Shown piece after piece: positions 1 to 9,100 of a DNA stretch of 64,000 nucleotides. Where the stretch lies: positions 17,482 through 81,481 of the forward strand of contig NZ_FOQC01000008.1 in the NCBI RefSeq assembly GCF_900113645.1, given 5' to 3'. Source of the DNA: Trichococcus flocculiformis. Its GTDB lineage: Bacteria; Bacillota; Bacilli; Lactobacillales; Aerococcaceae. A program made the translations under genes and the position numbers. The notes beneath the pieces were generated by a model. It saw only the letters and a program-made list of their open reading frames with translations, had not been told where the DNA came from and did not search any database. How positions within the stretch are numbered: the stretch's first letter is position 1; each line of letters opens with the position of its first letter.

Positions 1-207
1 GATGGGTTTTGTGTCTTTTAGTAGTGGGGTGGTCATACCCCGAGTATTTCTTTCAAGCCTTGTTTATGACTTTCGTACTGCTTTCATTTATGGTTTGTTG
101 TATACAAATCAAGTAAAGTGGTGAGTACTGTGAGGAAAATCAAAACAAAGCTTTGAAATGGAACGGCAGCTGTTGCTACACGTCCTCAAAAGAACTCAAG
201 CCGACTG
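1..207. other. left edge, no gene seen
   Basis: I see no convincing reading frame here. A short GGGGT/ACCCC dyad lies near 25-42. The region downstream of the orphan hicB-like gene ends in this stretch. Confidence 0.4.
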
Positions 208-447
208 TCAGAAATCGATCTCTATCAGAGTGACTGTTTTATCCGGATACTTTCTCTCCAAGACATCCACCGCAGTTGCTTCAGGAAAATCTTGCTTACC
301 ATCTAATGCCAAGCCCAATACTTCTTTCGCCTTGGCGTGTGCTTCTTGGGCAGTTGCACCTTGTGTCATTGCTTCAGGTATATCGGGGAACTGGACGAGT
401 ATATAGCCACCGTCTTTTTCGAATGCTGCTGGATATAAAATTTTCAT
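208..447 (-). CDS. orphan HicB-like domain protein
   Basis: A 79-residue protein with the HicB N-terminal fold signature: a GGYILVQFPDIPEA strand-turn (residues 13-26), then an Ala-rich helix (ATAQEAHAKAKEVLGLAL). HicB proteins normally neutralise the HicA mRNA interferase and carry a C-terminal DNA-binding domain. This one ends right after the partial-RNase-H-like domain and has none. I chose the internal ATG at 447 over the longer frame because a GGAAGGAG site sits just upstream of it. No hicA is adjacent; a complete hicAB pair lies just upstream on the same strand. It may be a stand-alone antitoxin or a shortened duplicate. Confidence 0.75.
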   Translation of the reverse strand: MKILYPAAFEKDGGYILVQFPDIPEAMTQGATAQEAHAKAKEVLGLALDGKQDFPEATAVDVLERKYPDKTVTLIEIDF

Positions 448-493
448 ATTTTGCTCCTTCCAGGACATCGGACTAACTGAAATTTTATAACAA

Positions 494-562
494 AAAAATC
501 CTCGATAATCCACAGAATAAATTCGGTTCGCCAACCAATATTCAGGACTTAGGAGGATTTTT
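494..562 (-). terminator. probable terminator after hicAB
   Basis: A 10-bp inverted repeat (AAAAATCCTC at 494-503, GAGGATTTTT at 553-562) with a large loop that holds a smaller GGTTCG/CGAACC-type hairpin. On the minus strand it ends in a T run, downstream of hicB and before the orphan hicB-like gene. Confidence 0.5.
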
Positions 563-674
563 GTCTTGCGACATGAATAGTGTATCAGATTTTTATTTGG
601 GTTGTAAATATCAAATGGCATTAAAGAGAGACCTCATCTCCAACGAGGATTGCTATATACGAACATCCAACTGC

Positions 675-1064
675 TTAATGTATCTGTAATTTCTCCTTCA
701 ACACTTCCGTCAATGTTTGCGAAAAATTGATGCCTTCTTTTTCCGCGAGTGCATTGACGTAATTCGGAATCGTCAAAGTTTTCTTGATCATCTTCGTGTT
801 TTCCTTGAGTCTAGCCACTTCGAGATTTGCTTCGATCGGAATCAACAAATCTCCCTTAGAAGGAGAAATTTCATCATATTCGGATGCCGGAGGAAAAGCC
901 TCTTTTTCATCCTCAAGCCAAAGCAGATAGCCTTCCAAAGCATCTTTTGCCATGTGCAGGGCATCGGACATGTCAGCTCCGCTGGTGAACAACTCCGGTA
1001 AATCCGGAAACGATATATTGAATTGCGTGCCTTCGGGATTAAAAATAGCATAATACAGTACCAT
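675..1064 (-). CDS. hicB: HicB antitoxin
   Basis: A 129-residue type II antitoxin expected to bind and block HicA and to repress the hicAB promoter. The N-terminal HicB domain is visible as FNISFPDLPELFTSG (residues 16-30) followed by the DALHMAKDALEGYL helix. The C-terminus has a ribbon-helix-helix-like segment (KKTLTIPNYVNALAEKEG, then SQTLTEVLKEKL), the usual DNA-binding part. The start is preceded by AAAGGAAG. It follows hicA by 46 nt on the same strand, in the toxin-first order normal for hicAB. Its likely operator is the palindrome at 1311-1330. Confidence 0.9.
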   Translation of the reverse strand: MVLYYAIFNPEGTQFNISFPDLPELFTSGADMSDALHMAKDALEGYLLWLEDEKEAFPPASEYDEISPSKGDLLIPIEANLEVARLKENTKMIKKTLTIPNYVNALAEKEGINFSQTLTEVLKEKLQIH

Positions 1065-1110
1065 AAGGATACTTCCTTTCTATTGTTGAATAAATTTAGA
1101 AGGCGAGGGG

Positions 1111-1293
1111 TTACTTCAACCCCGCTTGTTTGAGGATGCTATGCACTGTACCTTTAGGTAAATCCTTTTTTGGATGTGGTACTGTAACGCGCCCAGGTTT
1201 TAGTAGGTGTCTGAATTGGTGGTGACTGCCTCTTATGTTAACTAATACCCAACCATCATTCATTATTATCGAAATCAATTCCCTTGAGTCCAT
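1111..1293 (-). CDS. hicA: HicA mRNA interferase toxin
   Basis: A 60-residue HicA toxin with a double-stranded-RNA-binding-like fold that cleaves mRNA when HicB is lost. The family signature is clear: G-S-H-H-Q-F-R with the presumed catalytic His at residue 24, then the basic RVTVPHPKKDLPKGT segment and a C-terminal helix ending KQAGLK. The length is normal. An AGAGG site lies 6 nt before the ATG. It is transcribed first, from a consensus sigma-A promoter at 1317-1345, with hicB downstream. Confidence 0.93.
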   Translation of the reverse strand: MDSRELISIIMNDGWVLVNIRGSHHQFRHLLKPGRVTVPHPKKDLPKGTVHSILKQAGLK

Positions 1294-1310
1294 GGTAAGC
1301 CTCTTTCTTC

Positions 1311-1345
1311 ATACGTAATATAGTACGTATTTTTGTTGTTGTCAA
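1311..1345 (-). promoter_or_regulatory. hicAB promoter with palindromic operator
   Basis: On the minus strand TTGACA (1340-1345) and TATATT (1317-1322) are separated by exactly 17 bp. A perfect inverted repeat, ATACGTA-N6-TACGTAT (1311-1330), covers the -10 box, which suits repression by HicB bound over the promoter. The promoter is read directly from sequence; HicB as its ligand is inferred from the family. Confidence 0.75.
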
Positions 1346-1442
1346 ATAGAACCTATCCTAAACAGACGAAGTTTACTTCAAATAGATACAGGAAGTGTAG
1401 CGGCCCATTCAGTATTAGCGGCTGCATATATAGTCTGAATAA

Positions 1443-1496
1443 AATAACCCCCCTACAGAAATGCTGGATGGAAGCATTTCTGTAGGGGGGGTTATT
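1443..1496. terminator. strong bidirectional hairpin
   Basis: A 23-bp stem (AATAACCCCCC...ATGCT at 1443-1465, paired with 1473-1496) with one bulged G and a 7-nt loop, flanked by A/T tracts. It sits just after the aldo/keto reductase stop and would end its transcript. The other 150 nt between hicA and the reductase stop show nothing. Confidence 0.8.
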
Positions 1497-1511
1497 AAAA
1501 ATCTTTAGATA

Positions 1512-2366
1512 TTAATCAGCCGGCAAAAACTGGCCCAATGCTTCTTCTTGTTCTTTAAGCGTCATTGTGAAGTAGCGGAACCCTTTGTCCAGTTGGCGGA
1601 TTTCGTTCATTTCTTCCTCAGTCAATTCGAAATCGAAGATGTCGATGTTCTCTTTGATGTGCACCGGATTTGATGATTTAGGGAAAACGATGATGCCTTC
1701 CTGGATGTGCCAACGCAGGATGATCTGGGCATTCGTTTTCCCGTATTTTTCTGCCAACTTGGTGAAAACGGGCTCCTCAATCAAGGCTGCATCCCCATGT
1801 CCCAGCGGATACCAGCTTTCGATGACTGTGTTATAAGGGGCGATCCGTTTCTTCAGATCATTTTGTTGATAGTAAGGGTGGCATTCAACCTGCAGTACAG
1901 ATGGATGGATCGTTGCGGCAGCGAGTACTTCTTCCAAACGCTCGGATTCGAAGTTGCTCAAGCCGATGCTCTTCACTTTATTTTCAGCGACAGCTTTTTC
2001 CATATCTTTCCATGCGCCCAGGTAATCCCCGAACTGTTGATGCAAAAGAAGAAGGTCGATGTAATCCGTCTGCAGACGCTCCAGCATTTTGTCGATGGCT
2101 TTTGCCGTCTTGCCTTCACCGTATTCGCTTGGCCAAAGTTTCGATGTGATCCAGATTTCTTCTCTCGGAATGCCGCTTTCTTTTACTGCTTGCCCGACAC
2201 CGCGCTCGTTTTGATAGGCATGCGCGGTATCGATGTGGCGATAGCCTAATTTGAAGGCTTCCAAACAAGCTTCTTTGGTCTTTTCGTCCCCCGGAATCTG
2301 GAAGACGCCCAGTCCGAATTGCGGGATTTTGTTTCCATCGTTCAATGTGATATACGTTTGCTTCAT
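1512..2366 (-). CDS. aldo/keto reductase (first copy)
   Basis: A 284-residue NADPH-dependent aldo/keto reductase of the 2,5-diketogluconate-reductase-like group, expected to reduce aldehydes and ketones in the cytoplasm. The catalytic tetrad is intact: D46 and Y51 in HIDTAHAYQNE, K76 in ITSKLW, H109 in LLLLHQQ. The cofactor-end motif FPKSSNPVHIKEN is present near the C-terminus. The family is usually about 280 residues, so it is complete. Its promoter has a GGAGT/ACTCC dyad in a 19-bp spacer, shared with three other promoters in the window, which suggests control by the MerR protein at 48.4 kb. The substrate cannot be told from sequence. Confidence 0.93.
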   Translation of the reverse strand: MKQTYITLNDGNKIPQFGLGVFQIPGDEKTKEACLEAFKLGYRHIDTAHAYQNERGVGQAVKESGIPREEIWITSKLWPSEYGEGKTAKAIDKMLERLQTDYIDLLLLHQQFGDYLGAWKDMEKAVAENKVKSIGLSNFESERLEEVLAAATIHPSVLQVECHPYYQQNDLKKRIAPYNTVIESWYPLGHGDAALIEEPVFTKLAEKYGKTNAQIILRWHIQEGIIVFPKSSNPVHIKENIDIFDFELTEEEMNEIRQLDKGFRYFTMTLKEQEEALGQFLPAD

Positions 2367-2402
2367 AGTGATTTTCCTCCAGCTATTTATTTGTATAAGC
2401 CT

Positions 2403-2433
2403 ACTTTAAACCTTGGAGTGTACTCCAAGTCAA
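2403..2433 (-). promoter_or_regulatory. MerR-type promoter of aldo/keto reductase
   Basis: Minus-strand TTGACT (2428-2433) and TAAAGT (2403-2408) are 19 bp apart, the stretched spacing typical of MerR-activated promoters. The spacer carries the dyad CTTGGAGT-GT-ACTCCAAG (2412-2429). Confidence 0.8.
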
Positions 2434-2531
2434 ACGTAAAGCGCTATTATTTGAAATTTTATTATGCGTTTACAAAACGAAACGAGCAGCAATATTTACT
2501 TAAGTTGCATCCCTTGCAAATTTTCCGGATT

Positions 2532-2584
2532 AGTCATACAATGATAGCGATTACGACATTATCGAAAGGGCGGATTGTATGACT
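2532..2584 (+). promoter_or_regulatory. inverted repeat enclosing a start codon
   Basis: AGTCATACAAT (2532-2542) and ATTGTATGACT (2574-2584) form a perfect 11-bp inverted repeat. The right arm contains the ATG at 2579-2581; the GAAAGGG ribosome-binding site lies in the 31-nt loop. In RNA this would occlude initiation; in DNA it could be an operator. Confidence 0.6.
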
Positions 2585-3079
2585 CAAACAGTGTATACCA
2601 ACTATTGGCAGAATCGGATCGGCAACATTCGGAAGGAACACGGCAGCTACAAAAGCGAAGAAGAGGCAATTGCGGGAATCAAAGCCTGGTGGGAACTGCA
2701 TAAGGAAAATCATAAAAATGTGCAGTATAACCGCACCAACAGCGGCGCTCTCGAAATCGTCTACGACGACAAAAACTATGTCTATCGGATCGAGAAACGC
2801 ACAATCGAAGGCGCCTTGCCCAAACGAACGTACCGACTGAAGAAAGCCGGAGAAGTGGAATCGCTGCGAGGGAAGTACAATCTCAACAAAGAATCGTTCC
2901 TGTTCGACGAATTGCCTGAACCAATACGCGACAGGCTCATCCTTGCGATGGCCGACATCAATAAAGCCCGAAGCCATGTCTATGACAAAGAAGGCCGCCT
3001 GATCCGCGGGCTTGAAGAAAAAGTCATTTTGAAGAATAGCTCATCTTTAAAAAACAAAATCCCTAATCTGAATATTTGA
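2579..3079 (+). CDS. unknown conserved-looking protein
   Basis: A 166-residue soluble, charged protein that I do not recognise. It starts with an aromatic segment (YTNYWQNRIGNIRKEHGSY), then a helix rich in E/K/W (EEEAIAGIKAWWELHKENH), and a middle part with strand-like Tyr/Val alternation. There is no signal peptide, membrane segment or Cys. The start has GAAAGGG 8 nt upstream and sits in the right arm of an 11-bp inverted repeat, so translation may be controlled. It is a single gene between a divergent reductase and a hairpin terminator. Confidence 0.7.
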   Translation: MTQTVYTNYWQNRIGNIRKEHGSYKSEEEAIAGIKAWWELHKENHKNVQYNRTNSGALEIVYDDKNYVYRIEKRTIEGALPKRTYRLKKAGEVESLRGKYNLNKESFLFDELPEPIRDRLILAMADINKARSHVYDKEGRLIRGLEEKVILKNSSSLKNKIPNLNI

Positions 3080-3085
3080 GAGCCA

Positions 3086-3136
3086 AACAAGCACCTACGT
3101 CAGTTCATAATGAGCGGCGTTTGTGCTTGTTTTTGA
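3086..3136 (+). terminator. terminator-like repeat, copy 1
   Basis: AAGCAC...CGTTTGTGCTTGTTTTT hairpin after the unknown gene. Its loop has TTCATAATGA, nearly identical to the loop of the element at 5869-5916. Confidence 0.75.
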
Positions 3137-3216
3137 ATGAATATCGGGGTGTTCGATATTTTGCTTGCAGTGTGCTAATATATGGTTTACAAGTAGTTCA
3201 CTAAGTGGGTGACAAT

Positions 3217-3888
3217 ATGATGGATGATTCTGTGTCGTTTGCTAAGAGTCATAAAAAAGAATTTATCGCTAAGGTTGTGGATGGTCAGATCCCTGCAGCC
3301 AAAAAGACAGCCATATTCATGGCTGGGAGTCCTGGTGCTGGTAAAACTGAGGTTGCCACAGCCCTAGAAGAAATGTTGAGCAACATTTGTATGATTGATG
3401 CAGATGTTTTTCGCAGTCAATTTCCGGAATATAATGGATCGAATTCAAGTGATTTTCAGGCTGGAGCGTCTCTGTTGGTTGAATATTCCTTGGACTATGT
3501 CTTAAAAAAAGGTTATTCATTTATCCTGGATGGAACATTCGCAATCGGCAAATCAATTGAGAATATAGAGAGAGCTTTAAAAAGGGATTACCTTACAACG
3601 ATATATTATGTATTCCAAGACCCGGTCATTGCTTGGAATTTTACAAAACAGAGAGAAATTTCAGAAGGTAGACATGTTCCAAAAGAGCGGTTCATTAGTG
3701 CATTCATAAATTCGAGAGAAAATATTTCCAAAGTAACCAAAAAATTTGGTGATTTGGTTGAAGTTATCATAGTCATAAAAGATTATCGAAATGAGATATC
3801 TGAGATAGCGAGTGGTATTGATAACTTGGAACTAATATTACCAAAAACATATTCCTTTAAAGAACTGGAGGCGTTATTAGATGATTGA
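3217..3888 (+). CDS. zeta-toxin family P-loop protein
   Basis: A 223-residue protein of the zeta toxin/AAA_33-like group. Zeta toxins phosphorylate UDP-N-acetylglucosamine or related nucleotide sugars and block wall synthesis. Visible features: Walker A GSPGAGKT (about residues 37-44), the following IDADVFRSQFPEY segment that matches the substrate-contact DxDxxR region, FILDGTF, and a basic ISEGRHVPKE loop. I prefer the ATG at 3217; a GTG at 3205 is also in frame. No epsilon-type antitoxin lies upstream. Instead a 53-residue gene overlaps its 3' end by 8 nt and may be the partner. The base composition is AT-rich. Confidence 0.85.
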   Translation: MMDDSVSFAKSHKKEFIAKVVDGQIPAAKKTAIFMAGSPGAGKTEVATALEEMLSNICMIDADVFRSQFPEYNGSNSSDFQAGASLLVEYSLDYVLKKGYSFILDGTFAIGKSIENIERALKRDYLTTIYYVFQDPVIAWNFTKQREISEGRHVPKERFISAFINSRENISKVTKKFGDLVEVIIVIKDYRNEISEIASGIDNLELILPKTYSFKELEALLDD

Positions 3889-4042
3889 TAAAGAAACGGC
3901 CCAAAAAATTCTGGATAAATATGATAGGGACTACGCCACCTTTTCTGAGAAAGCAACTCGTAAGGAGTTTCACACAGTTTTGAAATATGTCGCGGATGAG
4001 TCCAACAGAAGACAACGGAAACAAGTCGGGTTGGACAAATAA
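3881..4042 (+). CDS. small protein overlapping zeta toxin gene
   Basis: A 53-residue frame starting at the ATG inside the last codons of the zeta-like gene (8-nt overlap), with GGAG upstream at about 3867. It reads MIDKETAQKILDKYD, then TFSEKATRKEF, and ends with a very basic SNRRQRKQVGLDK tail. Helical and charged, without Cys or a membrane segment. Tight coupling to the toxin-like gene and its small size suggest an antitoxin or accessory protein; no family is recognised. It is followed at once by a terminator. Confidence 0.7.
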   Translation: MIDKETAQKILDKYDRDYATFSEKATRKEFHTVLKYVADESNRRQRKQVGLDK

Positions 4043-4080
4043 AGAACAAAACAAATTGAATTGTGATTAGTCCAAGAACC

Positions 4081-4117
4081 AGCACAAACGCTAAAAACGT
4101 TTGTGCTTATTTTTTTT
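4081..4117 (+). terminator. intrinsic terminator
   Basis: CACAAACG-CTAAAA-ACGTTTGTG (from 4083) followed by a run of eight T; ends the zeta-like unit. The 3' arm resembles those of the hairpins at 3086 and 5869. Confidence 0.9.
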
Positions 4118-4146
4118 ATCCAATTTAACAAATCGCTTAAAATAAC

Positions 4147-4175
4147 TTGAAAATACTTACGATTGCTTATATAAT
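4147..4175 (+). promoter_or_regulatory. sigma-A promoter of deoR-HAD unit
   Basis: TTGAAA (4147-4152), 17-bp spacer, TATAAT (4170-4175), 21 nt before the start codon of the regulator. Confidence 0.75.
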
Positions 4176-4196
4176 TCAATTAAAGGTGGTGGGAAG

Positions 4197-4958
4197 ATGT
4201 ACCAAGAAGAGCGCATTCAGCAGATCCAACAGTTGCTGGAGAAGAAAAAAAGACTTTCCAAAAAAGAGATAATGGAAGCATTCCAGATTTCATCTGACAC
4301 TGCGCGTCGTGATATCCTGGAATTCCTAAAAACAGGAACGGCTGTCCGTACGCATGGAGGCATTATGCTAGCTGAAGACAGAACGAAGATACTCAGTTTT
4401 GGGGAGCGGACAGGCATACATAAACCTGAAAAAGAAAAAATGGCTGAGAGAGTTTTGGAAGAAATAACAGAAGACAGTACGCTGTTTTTGGATGTATCGA
4501 CTACGTTATTGTTGGCAGCGCAGAAATTAAACAAAAAGTGTACGGTCTATACGCACTCGCTGGACAATGCTTTTGCATTGGGAATGAATCCTAAAATAAA
4601 GGTTCACCTTTTGGGCGGGGAGTACAATCATGAGGACAGGTTTTTCTTTTCGGTCCGGAGTTTGGAAGAAATCGATTCGATAAAATTTGATATTTGTTTT
4701 ATCGGCGCCGCAAGTTTGGAGAAAGAAGGCATCTTTTTTAAAGAACCGAACAACGCCTTGATCAAGCAGAAAGTGGTAAAACAAAGCCGGCAAGTGGTGT
4801 TGGTTGCTGAAAATCAGAAATTCAGCAAAGAAGCGCAGTACAAAGGCGCAAATTACCAGGACATCGATTGCTTCATTACAGATAAAGGTCCGACAGCAAA
4901 GCAGCAGGCTTATTTCGAAGATCAAACAGAGATCATCTTTGAGGAGGAAACGATATGA
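4197..4958 (+). CDS. DeoR/GlpR-family repressor
   Basis: A 253-residue transcription regulator. Residues 1-57 form the DeoR winged HTH (LSKKEIMEAFQISSDTARRDI, with the usual RTHGGIML after it). The rest is the DeoR sensor domain related to sugar-phosphate isomerases, with FIGAASLEKEGIFF and LIKQKVVKQSRQVVLVAE. Proteins of this type respond to phosphorylated sugars. AAAGGTGG precedes the ATG. It overlaps the following HAD phosphatase by 4 nt (ATGA), so the two are translationally coupled and the phosphatase probably acts on the same sugar phosphate. Confidence 0.92.
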   Translation: MYQEERIQQIQQLLEKKKRLSKKEIMEAFQISSDTARRDILEFLKTGTAVRTHGGIMLAEDRTKILSFGERTGIHKPEKEKMAERVLEEITEDSTLFLDVSTTLLLAAQKLNKKCTVYTHSLDNAFALGMNPKIKVHLLGGEYNHEDRFFFSVRSLEEIDSIKFDICFIGAASLEKEGIFFKEPNNALIKQKVVKQSRQVVLVAENQKFSKEAQYKGANYQDIDCFITDKGPTAKQQAYFEDQTEIIFEEETI

Positions 4959-5767
4959 CAAAGGTCGAGTTGGTATTCAGCGATATAGACGGCACGTTGT
5001 TGGATTCTAAGCATGAGGTTTCACCCGAAGCAAACCAAATCATCCAGGACTTGGTGAAACAAGGCATGAAAATCATTTTGGCATCCGCCAGACCGCCAGG
5101 AGCAATGGTTTCGATTGCCGATGAAGTCCGTTTGTCTTCACCACTGGTCTGCTTCAACGGAGCGCTGATCACACAATATAAAGAAGGATCATTTGATGAT
5201 CTGTATAGTCTGACTTTGGAGCGACAGGACGCATTACAGCTTTATCAAGCAGTATCCACAAAGTTTCCGGAAATAAGCTTCAATATCTATTCCGGCGAGC
5301 GGTGGTACGTTGAACGAGAAGATGAGTGGGTCAAACAGGAAGCGGCCATCACCAAAATGGATCCGGAAGCAATCTCAATGGAATATTTCCTGAATGAGCA
5401 TTTTCCGGTTCATAAAATACTGTGTATGGGAAATCCGGATGATATTCAAAAACTTGAGGATGAGCTGGCAGGGGCAAACTTATCAAACATTTCCTACTAC
5501 CTATCAAAAGACACCTATATGGAAATCGTCAATAATCAAGTATCAAAATTAGGAGCCCTTCACTTTTTATGCGAAAAATATGGCGTTGAATTAGCAAATA
5601 CCTTAGCGATCGGAGACAATTTCAACGATATGCCGATGATCATACACGCAGGCAAAGGAATCGCAATGGGCAATGCCCCTGACGAAGTCAAACAAGCAGC
5701 TGATTGCGTAACGGATACGAATGATGAGAATGGGTTTTATAAGGCATTGATGAAGATTTTTGGATAA
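4955..5767 (+). CDS. Cof-type HAD phosphatase
   Basis: A 270-residue haloacid-dehalogenase phosphatase, Cof/IIB subfamily, acting on sugar phosphates or similar small phosphoesters with Mg2+. Motif I is SDIDGTLLDS (nucleophile D9, general acid D11), motif II lies in IILASARPP, motif III Lys in the VSKLGAL segment, and motif IV is GDNFNDMPM. The central cap (residues about 85-190) is of C2 type. Length is typical. Coupled by a 4-nt overlap to the DeoR regulator. Confidence 0.92.
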   Translation: MTKVELVFSDIDGTLLDSKHEVSPEANQIIQDLVKQGMKIILASARPPGAMVSIADEVRLSSPLVCFNGALITQYKEGSFDDLYSLTLERQDALQLYQAVSTKFPEISFNIYSGERWYVEREDEWVKQEAAITKMDPEAISMEYFLNEHFPVHKILCMGNPDDIQKLEDELAGANLSNISYYLSKDTYMEIVNNQVSKLGALHFLCEKYGVELANTLAIGDNFNDMPMIIHAGKGIAMGNAPDEVKQAADCVTDTNDENGFYKALMKIFG

Positions 5768-6179
5768 AATGGAACGGTAGTTTTATGAATTATTTGAAAT
5801 TAGAATGTTTGGAACGACAATGATCCTTATGCACGCGCTTATTGAATTTAAGACTTCAACATATAGCAAAAGCACAACCGCCTGTTCATAGTGAATAGCG
5901 TTTGTGCTTATTTTTGTGACTCTATGTGTTTCCTTGTTTCGCGTGCTTCTCGGAACCGCTCAGAAAATTTTGAGATTAATAATTCCGTGGAATATACGGT
6001 AGGATGGTTTTGCATATCGATGATTGCTAATATTGCTATACCTATAGTCTACTTACATTGAATTGTGCAACAAACTTATCTATAATTAAAATTATAATAA
6101 ATATTTTGCGTAAATACGAAACATTCACCCTAATATATTTTCAAAAATCACAAAAATTCTCTGCAGAAAGTGTGATCCC
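5768..6179. other. intergenic, one terminator
   Basis: About 410 nt without a credible gene. It holds the terminator at 5869-5916 and then AT-rich sequence (5980-6160) that probably carries the promoter of the helicase gene; I could not fix a single -35/-10 pair. Confidence 0.5.
5869..5916 (+). terminator. terminator-like repeat, copy 2
   Basis: AAGCACAACCG...CGTTTGTGCTT hairpin with a T-rich tail; the loop TTCATAGTGA matches the one at 3086-3136. Confidence 0.8.
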
Positions 6180-9100
6180 ATGCTCAATCCAGGCTTATAC
6201 GAACAAGTCATCAATTCACAAATAAAAGCGTTGTTGCAAGAAATTCCAGAGGTCCGTAAATCGGTCGCGCAGATTGATCAGGCGGAAGCATCGAAAGTAT
6301 TGACGCAATACCTTTCGGAAATCATCCAGAAAGGTTTGGATAATGTTTCGGATAATGGTGGAGGTATGACTGCCCAAGTCGCCCTCATCAATAAAGTCGT
6401 CGAGACCATTACTAAGACGACGCAGGAAACGGATTTTGCTCAAATGTCGGTGGACGAACGTGCGGAACAGCTTATGGCACTTTTGGGTGAAAACGACGTG
6501 GATATCCATGCCGGAAAAACAGCGGCCAAACTGATTCGTCCCGAGACTTCCATCGCACAAAGCAGTCTTTTTACGGGTGCAATCCACGAGCCACAAATGT
6601 TCTCAGAGCTCAAAAAGGAGATCCAATCAGCAGACCGTATCGATATGCTCGTTTCTTTCATTAAGTGGAGCGGGCTGCGCCTCATCATCGATGAACTGCG
6701 CGATTTCACCGCGGGAGGCGGAAAACTGCGCATCATCACGACTTCTTATATGGGGGCGACCGATGTAAAGGCAATTGAAGAACTGGGTAAGCTGTCGAAT
6801 ACGGAAATCAAAATTTCCTATGACACAAAAAGGACGCGCCTTCATGCAAAAACATACACTTTTTATCGCGAAACGGGCTTCTCGACGGCTTATGTCGGTT
6901 CATCAAATCTATCGAATGCGGCTATTTCTAGCGGTTTGGAATGGAATCTGAAAATTACTGCGAAAGACCAACCGGATACCATCCGTAAAATCGCCGCAAC
7001 GCTGGAAAGTTATTGGAATTCTTCAGAGTTTGAGTTTTATCAGGATACGGAACGGGAACGTCTCGTGCGTGCCTTGAAGGCTGACCGTTTCATGGGTGAC
7101 GGAGAGACCCGCCGCTTTGTTTTCGATATCCATCCTTATCCCTACCAACAAGAGATCCTCGATAAACTGCTTGCTGAGCGGGAAGTGCGCGGGTTTTACC
7201 GAAACCTTGTCGTAGCAGCTACGGGAACGGGCAAGACCGTGATCTCGGCGTTCGATTACCGGCGTTTTTGCCGCATGAATGCAGCTAGACCATGCAGACT
7301 TTTGTTTGTGGCGCATCGAGAAGAAATCTTGAGACAGAGCCAGGAAACTTTTCAAGGTGTTCTGAAAGATCAGAATTTTGGAGAGTTGTTTGTGGGCAAC
7401 CATAAACCGGAAAGTTTGGATAATTTGTTCGTTTCCATTCAAACGATGAACTCCCAAGCCTTGCATGAAAAATTGCCTGAAGATTATTACGATTTCATCA
7501 TCGTGGATGAATTCCACCACGCAGCTGCCCCTACTTACCAAACTTTGCTGAATCATTTTAAACCAAGTATTTTGTTAGGCTTGACTGCTACGCCTGAACG
7601 GATGGACGGCAAAAGCATTTTGGATTATTTCGATAATCGTATTGCTGCTGAAATCAGACTTCCAGAGGCAATCGATCGCAAATTATTGAGTCCATTCCAA
7701 TACTTCGGTGTCACCGATGCCATCGATTTGAGCGAGCTGCGCTGGACTCGGGGAGGCTATGATAAATCAGAGTTGAACAAGCTTTACTCGCTGAATCGCG
7801 GAGTCGCTTTGCGCCGTTCTAATAACGTGATCCAATCTTTGGATAAATACGTTACGGATATCGAAGAAGTTAAAGGATTAGGCTTCTGCGTTTCAATCGA
7901 ACATGCCCAATTTATGGCGGAACAGTTCAACAATAATGGCATTCCATCGATTCATTTGACTGGTCAGTCCAACGATCAAGATAGACGTACCGCTCAGAAA
8001 CGCTTGGTTTCAGGGGAGATCCGCTTTATTTTCGTAGTCGACATTTATAACGAAGGGGTGGACATCCCGGAAGTAAACACAGTTCTCTTTCTGCGTCCGA
8101 CCGAGTCCTTGACGATTTTCCTGCAACAACTCGGCCGCGGCCTCCGGTTGGCTGAAGGTAAGGAGTGTCTGACCGTACTGGACTTTATTGGACAAGCCAA
8201 CAGAAAGTACAATTTTGAAGAAAAATTTTCAGCGCTTCTTGCCAATACGACGCACAGTGCTCAAAGTGAACTGAAAAATGGTTTTGTTTCGGCTCCAAAA
8301 GGTTGCTACATACAGTTGGAAAAGAAAGCCGCCAAATACGTGCTGGACAACATCAAATCTTCCTTCAGCGCCAAAAATGGTTTGATCAGCCGGATCGCGA
8401 CCTTTGAAGAAGACAGCGGCCTGCCTTTAGATCTGGCCAATTTCGTTGACTATTATCATTTGGATGTCCGCACGATTTTCTCTAGAGCCAACTTTGCGAG
8501 ATTATGTGTCTCGGCAGGGGTCCGGGAAGAATTCGAAGAGGAACTGGAAGAAATAATCAACAAAGCGTTGAAACGCATTTGTGCCATCGATTCTCGACGT
8601 TGGATTGCTTTTTTGCTGGATATTTTACCGCGTCTGGACAAGGTCGACTTGAAGAAGCTGTCACCGATTCAGCAACGCATGTTCCAGATGTTCTATATCA
8701 CCGTCTGGCAAAAAGCCATCGAAGATTGGGAAAGTGCAGAAGTCAAAGGAAATTTGGCTTTGCTTTCACGTAATCCTGTGATGTTGGAGGAAATGATGGG
8801 ACTTCTGCGCTATAACTTCGATCGGATCGACTTTATTGACGAACCTGTCAATTTGGGATTTGAGAGCCCGCTTGATCTGCATTGCACCTATACGCGTGAT
8901 CAATTGCTGGTGGCAATGGATCACATGAATCCGAGTAATGTCCGAGAAGGCGTCAAATGGTTACCCGAGAAGAAAATCGACGTGCTCTTCGTTACCTTGA
9001 ATAAGGCGGACAAAGACTACTCCCCAACGACAATGTACAATGATTACTCCATCAACGAAACGCTCTTCCATTGGCAAAGCCAAAGCACGACAGGAGATCA

